From Alphaproteobacteria bacterium (GTDB lineage: Bacteria; Pseudomonadota; Gammaproteobacteria; JAGOUN01): a DNA stretch of 44,361 nt. Positions 41,650-44,361 of the stretch are shown piece by piece. The stretch lies in the NCBI GenBank assembly GCA_021151585.1, contig JAGKWX010000019.1, forward strand, positions 1-44,361. The letters run 5' to 3'. Made by a program: the position numbers and the translations under genes. Within the stretch, counting starts at the first letter, position 1; each line of letters opens with the position of its first letter. The notes under the pieces were generated by a model. It was not told the DNA's origin and made no database searches. It saw nothing but the letters and a program-made list of their open reading frames with translations.

Positions 41650-43719
41650 CTATCGTGTCAATGCTCTTTCCGGCGATTTACTTAAAGCATCGCCATCCAC
41701 TTTTCTTGGTGGCCTCATAAATGTACACAAGATTGCGGCATCCAAAACAACTATATCACGACGAAAACCCCTTTCTGAAGCCTGCTCTCGCAAATAGTCA
41801 CGCACAACCTTCATATCATCAATATAAGAAGGAAACTTTTGTAGATCTTTTTCAGCACCTCTTATATTACGTTCTAACTCTGCATTTATTCTCTCGCACT
41901 TGGTTTTTTTCGAAATAATTTCTTTCTTATCATTTTCGTGTTTAACCAATTGTTCTTTTACACTTGCTATTTCGCTCTCAATTTGAATAACTATTTTTTC
42001 TTCTGTTTCATAAGTAATTCGTAATTGTTCCAATCGTCGACTAGTTGGCATGAACTTGCCCTGTCCGTTCTCATAATTTTTTTCAGCTATTGCCTTACTT
42101 TTACTAGCAGCAAAAAGAGTTTTTTCTAACTCTTTTAATCGATTAGAAAAACCCTCTATTTCTGATTGGTGCAAGGATAGTTGTTGATTTACTTCAACCA
42201 ATCGATTCTGATTAGCAACGAGTTGTAATCTATTTTCTTGAATAAGTTTATTGCGCTTTTCTCGTTCTTCACATAAAGCAGTATACGTTTTTTTGATAAC
42301 TACATACAACTGATCACCAGAATTACATACCACTGCTAACGCTTTGCCCGTCAATGCATAATTAAGGTTGACACGACTCAGCGTTAGTGTGCAACCCTTT
42401 GTATTTGCTTGAGGCCAGCATGCTTGTTTACCCTGATATAAAACAATAAAAGCATTCTGAACAACGCCTGACGAGTTGAATGCACGACGGATCATATCCT
42501 TCATGCCGTGTGATTCTGCTGTGTCCGTCAGAAAGGGTAGATAATGCGGCAAATACTCAGCGCCTTGCTCTACGAAGCTGTTCATCAATTGGGATACACC
42601 ATTATACGTTAGGGAAGCTGCATGCTTTATAAACTGTGTCGTCATGTTAGTAGAAAAATACCAGTCTGAAAACATACATAAAGCCAGCGCAGATACTCCG
42701 ACGATACCTGCTTTATACCCGAAATCAGTGACCTGTTTATTCAATCTACCTAACATGAATGATTTATCAATAGGATTCAAAGATCGAGCGACAAAATGAA
42801 TAGGAATATCTAATTGAGGAGTACGAAGTGATATCGGTCCAAACTTTTCAACATCTTTACGGTAAACTTGTCCACCAACATAATATTCTTTCGTTGATGA
42901 ATTCATGGGTACTAAAAACATTTGCCCAGCATGATGACCCATACTATTAATTGCATTTGGTTCTGAAAGAAATTCTCGTATGTTTCTCTGACAATATTGA
43001 TAATCTGCGTCATTCAGCTCGCTGCGAAACCCAGGATTTTCAAAAACTGTCGCAGGTAAGCGAGTACGTAATGATTCACATAATGATAAATAACCACCAA
43101 GTGAGTGTCCTGCAAAACGCAATTGAACTTCTTGCGATTTCAATCTCTGCTTTAGATTTTCCGTATAATCCTTAGCAATTACTGAAATTGAAACAGTTGT
43201 CTCCATTGCAGAAATACTGATATCAGAAATTGCTTTTTCTTTTAAAACTTTCAGAGTAGATGTCATATCAGGCCACAGATCTATTGCCGAAAACTCGCGC
43301 AAATTATCGACCCAGTTAAATACATTATCACTACCGCGAAAGGCTATAATAACTTCACTAGTGTCGCCACTTTTGTGGAAAAATGGAACAGCATAAAACC
43401 CTCGTTCAACACCAATACCTAATTTCACCGAACTCCAATCATCTAGCGAGTGCCAATTTAATTCGCGTAACATGTCACACGCGGGCGTATCTTCCATAGA
43501 GCCAATTTGCTTTTTCAACTCAGTAATCGCTTCATCCTGTTCCTCTTTGCTTAAGTTGTCAATATAATCTCTTGGCAAACAGGGTTTATTTGTATCAAAT
43601 TTAGCCGAGTATTTTAATTGATATAAAATATTGAGTAATCGTTGACTCTCATAAAATTTATTTGCATGTTCATATACTGCGGCGGCGGCAAGACTAGAGA
43701 CATAATCAAAACAATCCAT
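41650..43719 (-). CDS. Lipase-fold (class 3-like) protein with TM segment and C-terminal coiled coil
   Basis: The 689-residue protein begins with an alpha/beta-hydrolase domain. IIAFRGSDNVFNWVDNL is the oxyanion-side strand of class 3 lipases, and FAGHSLGGYLSL (G204-G209) holds the nucleophile S206. The catalytic His is probably in SMGHHAGQMF, but the Asp is not assigned. A single hydrophobic segment lies at about 331-355. Residues about 480-640 form a long Glu/Lys-rich coiled coil. No signal peptide is seen. AAGGA lies seven bases before the ATG. A phospholipase-like domain joined to a coiled coil is a layout seen among type IV secretion effectors; that role is inferred. It lies beside three transposase relics. 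Confidence 0.75.
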   Translation of the reverse strand: MDCFDYVSSLAAAAVYEHANKFYESQRLLNILYQLKYSAKFDTNKPCLPRDYIDNLSKEEQDEAITELKKQIGSMEDTPACDMLRELNWHSLDDWSSVKLGIGVERGFYAVPFFHKSGDTSEVIIAFRGSDNVFNWVDNLREFSAIDLWPDMTSTLKVLKEKAISDISISAMETTVSISVIAKDYTENLKQRLKSQEVQLRFAGHSLGGYLSLCESLRTRLPATVFENPGFRSELNDADYQYCQRNIREFLSEPNAINSMGHHAGQMFLVPMNSSTKEYYVGGQVYRKDVEKFGPISLRTPQLDIPIHFVARSLNPIDKSFMLGRLNKQVTDFGYKAGIVGVSALALCMFSDWYFSTNMTTQFIKHAASLTYNGVSQLMNSFVEQGAEYLPHYLPFLTDTAESHGMKDMIRRAFNSSGVVQNAFIVLYQGKQACWPQANTKGCTLTLSRVNLNYALTGKALAVVCNSGDQLYVVIKKTYTALCEEREKRNKLIQENRLQLVANQNRLVEVNQQLSLHQSEIEGFSNRLKELEKTLFAASKSKAIAEKNYENGQGKFMPTSRRLEQLRITYETEEKIVIQIESEIASVKEQLVKHENDKKEIISKKTKCERINAELERNIRGAEKDLQKFPSYIDDMKVVRDYLREQASERGFRRDIVVLDAAILCTFMRPPRKVDGDALSKSPERALTR

Positions 43720-43962
43720 AACGAATTCCTTTTTTTAATGTATTACAATTTTTTTATTTTTAATATGTTACGCTTGTAAAACTTAATGAAAACTTAAGTT
43801 TTATCAACTAAATATCATTATTCTCTATAGGAGACAAAATTCCTGAATTGTGTAGCTAGTTTGAGATAATTCGACCAAGATTAATAAAAATAGCTGAATA
43901 AAGTAACTCGCAGATTTAAAAAAAGTTCATATAATACTTTTCAACTAAAGAAAGGAAATGAT

Positions 43963-44055
43963 ATGAACAACGTCAGCGAGTTATGGGGAATTTGCGAAAG
44001 GATTTGTCGCGCTTCAGACTTGAATGCGCCATCTCATAATAAAGATTTAATCTAA
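43963..44055 (+). CDS. Possible 30-aa small ORF
   Basis: ATG 43963 follows AAAGGA at a good distance, and a TATAAT lies at 43930-43935. The 30-codon product (starting MNNVSELWGICERICRASD) is not recognised. It may be the preserved start of a decayed gene rather than a functional peptide. The rest of 43720-44240 is A/T-rich, with nothing else convincing. Confidence 0.3.
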   Translation: MNNVSELWGICERICRASDLNAPSHNKDLI

Positions 44056-44240
44056 AAAATCTCATATCAATGTATTTTTATCGAACAAAATCAATAATAT
44101 TATAAAAAATATATTTTTAATTTAATATTTCCTTAATATATTTTTCTTTATATTATTAATCGAAAGCTGATAATAAAAACAACAAACGTCTGCTGCAAAA
44201 AATTACCAATAGTATTGGCTACTTTATAGAGGCAGATAAT

Positions 44241-44361
44241 ATGTCGCTTGATAAATGTTTGAAAACTTTATTTTATAAACAAAGTGCGCAAGTTGAGGAT
44301 CAGGAAATCACAAAAAGTAAAAAAACTCATTACTCTGTATTAATCATTAGAAAAATTATAT
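44241..44361 (+). CDS. Start of a gene cut by the right window edge
   Basis: ATG 44241 has AGAGG eight bases upstream and opens a frame that stays open for all 40 codons to the window end. The visible product begins MSLDKCLKTLFYKQSAQVED and is hydrophilic with a Lys-rich stretch. No family can be assigned from this part. Confidence 0.5.
   Translation, partial: MSLDKCLKTLFYKQSAQVEDQEITKSKKTHYSVLIIRKII

Noticed and set aside
1..44361. CRISPR array or toxin-antitoxin locus
   Set aside because: No regularly spaced direct repeats and no recognisable small toxin/antitoxin pair were seen.

Overview
The window reads as a chromosomal segment of an A/T-rich gammaproteobacterium. The best guess is a host-associated member of the Legionellales/Coxiellaceae type; species cannot be named from sequence alone. 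The basis is the gammaproteobacterial gene order (infB-rbfA-truB-rpsO-pnp; ftsQ-ftsA-ftsZ-lpxC-dciA-secA; sdhCDAB) combined with very large, A/T-rich, effector-like proteins: an SF1 helicase with a membrane tail, a eukaryotic-type kinase, a lipase/coiled-coil protein and a Cys-rich secreted protein.

Layout. 1-2.8 kb: 3' part of infB, a strong terminator, rbfA. 2.9-6.8 kb: a 1306-aa minus-strand UvrD/Rep-like helicase with a hydrophobic C-terminus, splitting the usual rbfA-truB pair. 7.1-10.6 kb: truB, rpsO with its own promoter, and pnp behind a long RNase III-type leader hairpin. 10.6-13.1 kb: a REP-like element, then HIT hydrolase, folE, trhO and ppa in a tight run. 13.4-19.2 kb: a two-gene unit, an internally duplicated 8-TM protein coupled to a 1216-aa HRD-kinase-like protein. 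19.2-23.1 kb: pabA/pabB (minus), glucokinase (plus), tRNA-Arg(CCT), tRNA-Leu(CAA) and a BdbC-type dsbB (minus). 23.2-25.0 kb: an unrecognised 611-aa low-complexity protein. 25.2-35.6 kb: ftsQ-ftsA-ftsZ, tspO and a YfcH-type epimerase, lpxC, dciA (minus), an IS3 relic, an unknown 230-aa gene with a 48-codon follower, and secA. 35.9-39.2 kb: sdhC-D-A-B ending in a RAYT/REP-like inverted repeat. 39.7-41.5 kb: a Cys-rich exported protein and a graveyard of three different transposase relics. 41.6-43.7 kb: a lipase-fold/TM/coiled-coil protein. The right edge holds a short ORF and the start of a truncated gene.

How the parts relate. Most of the window is conserved housekeeping: translation and ribosome maturation, RNA decay, folate precursors, division, lipid A, protein export and respiration. 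The accessory genes sit as islands in breaks of these clusters and are visibly richer in A/T. The strongest candidates for an undescribed system are the duplicated-membrane-protein/kinase pair at 13.4-19.2 kb and the membrane-tailed helicase at 2.9-6.8 kb. The lipase/coiled-coil protein beside the transposon relics is the next candidate. All functional statements rest on visible motifs; no database search was possible.
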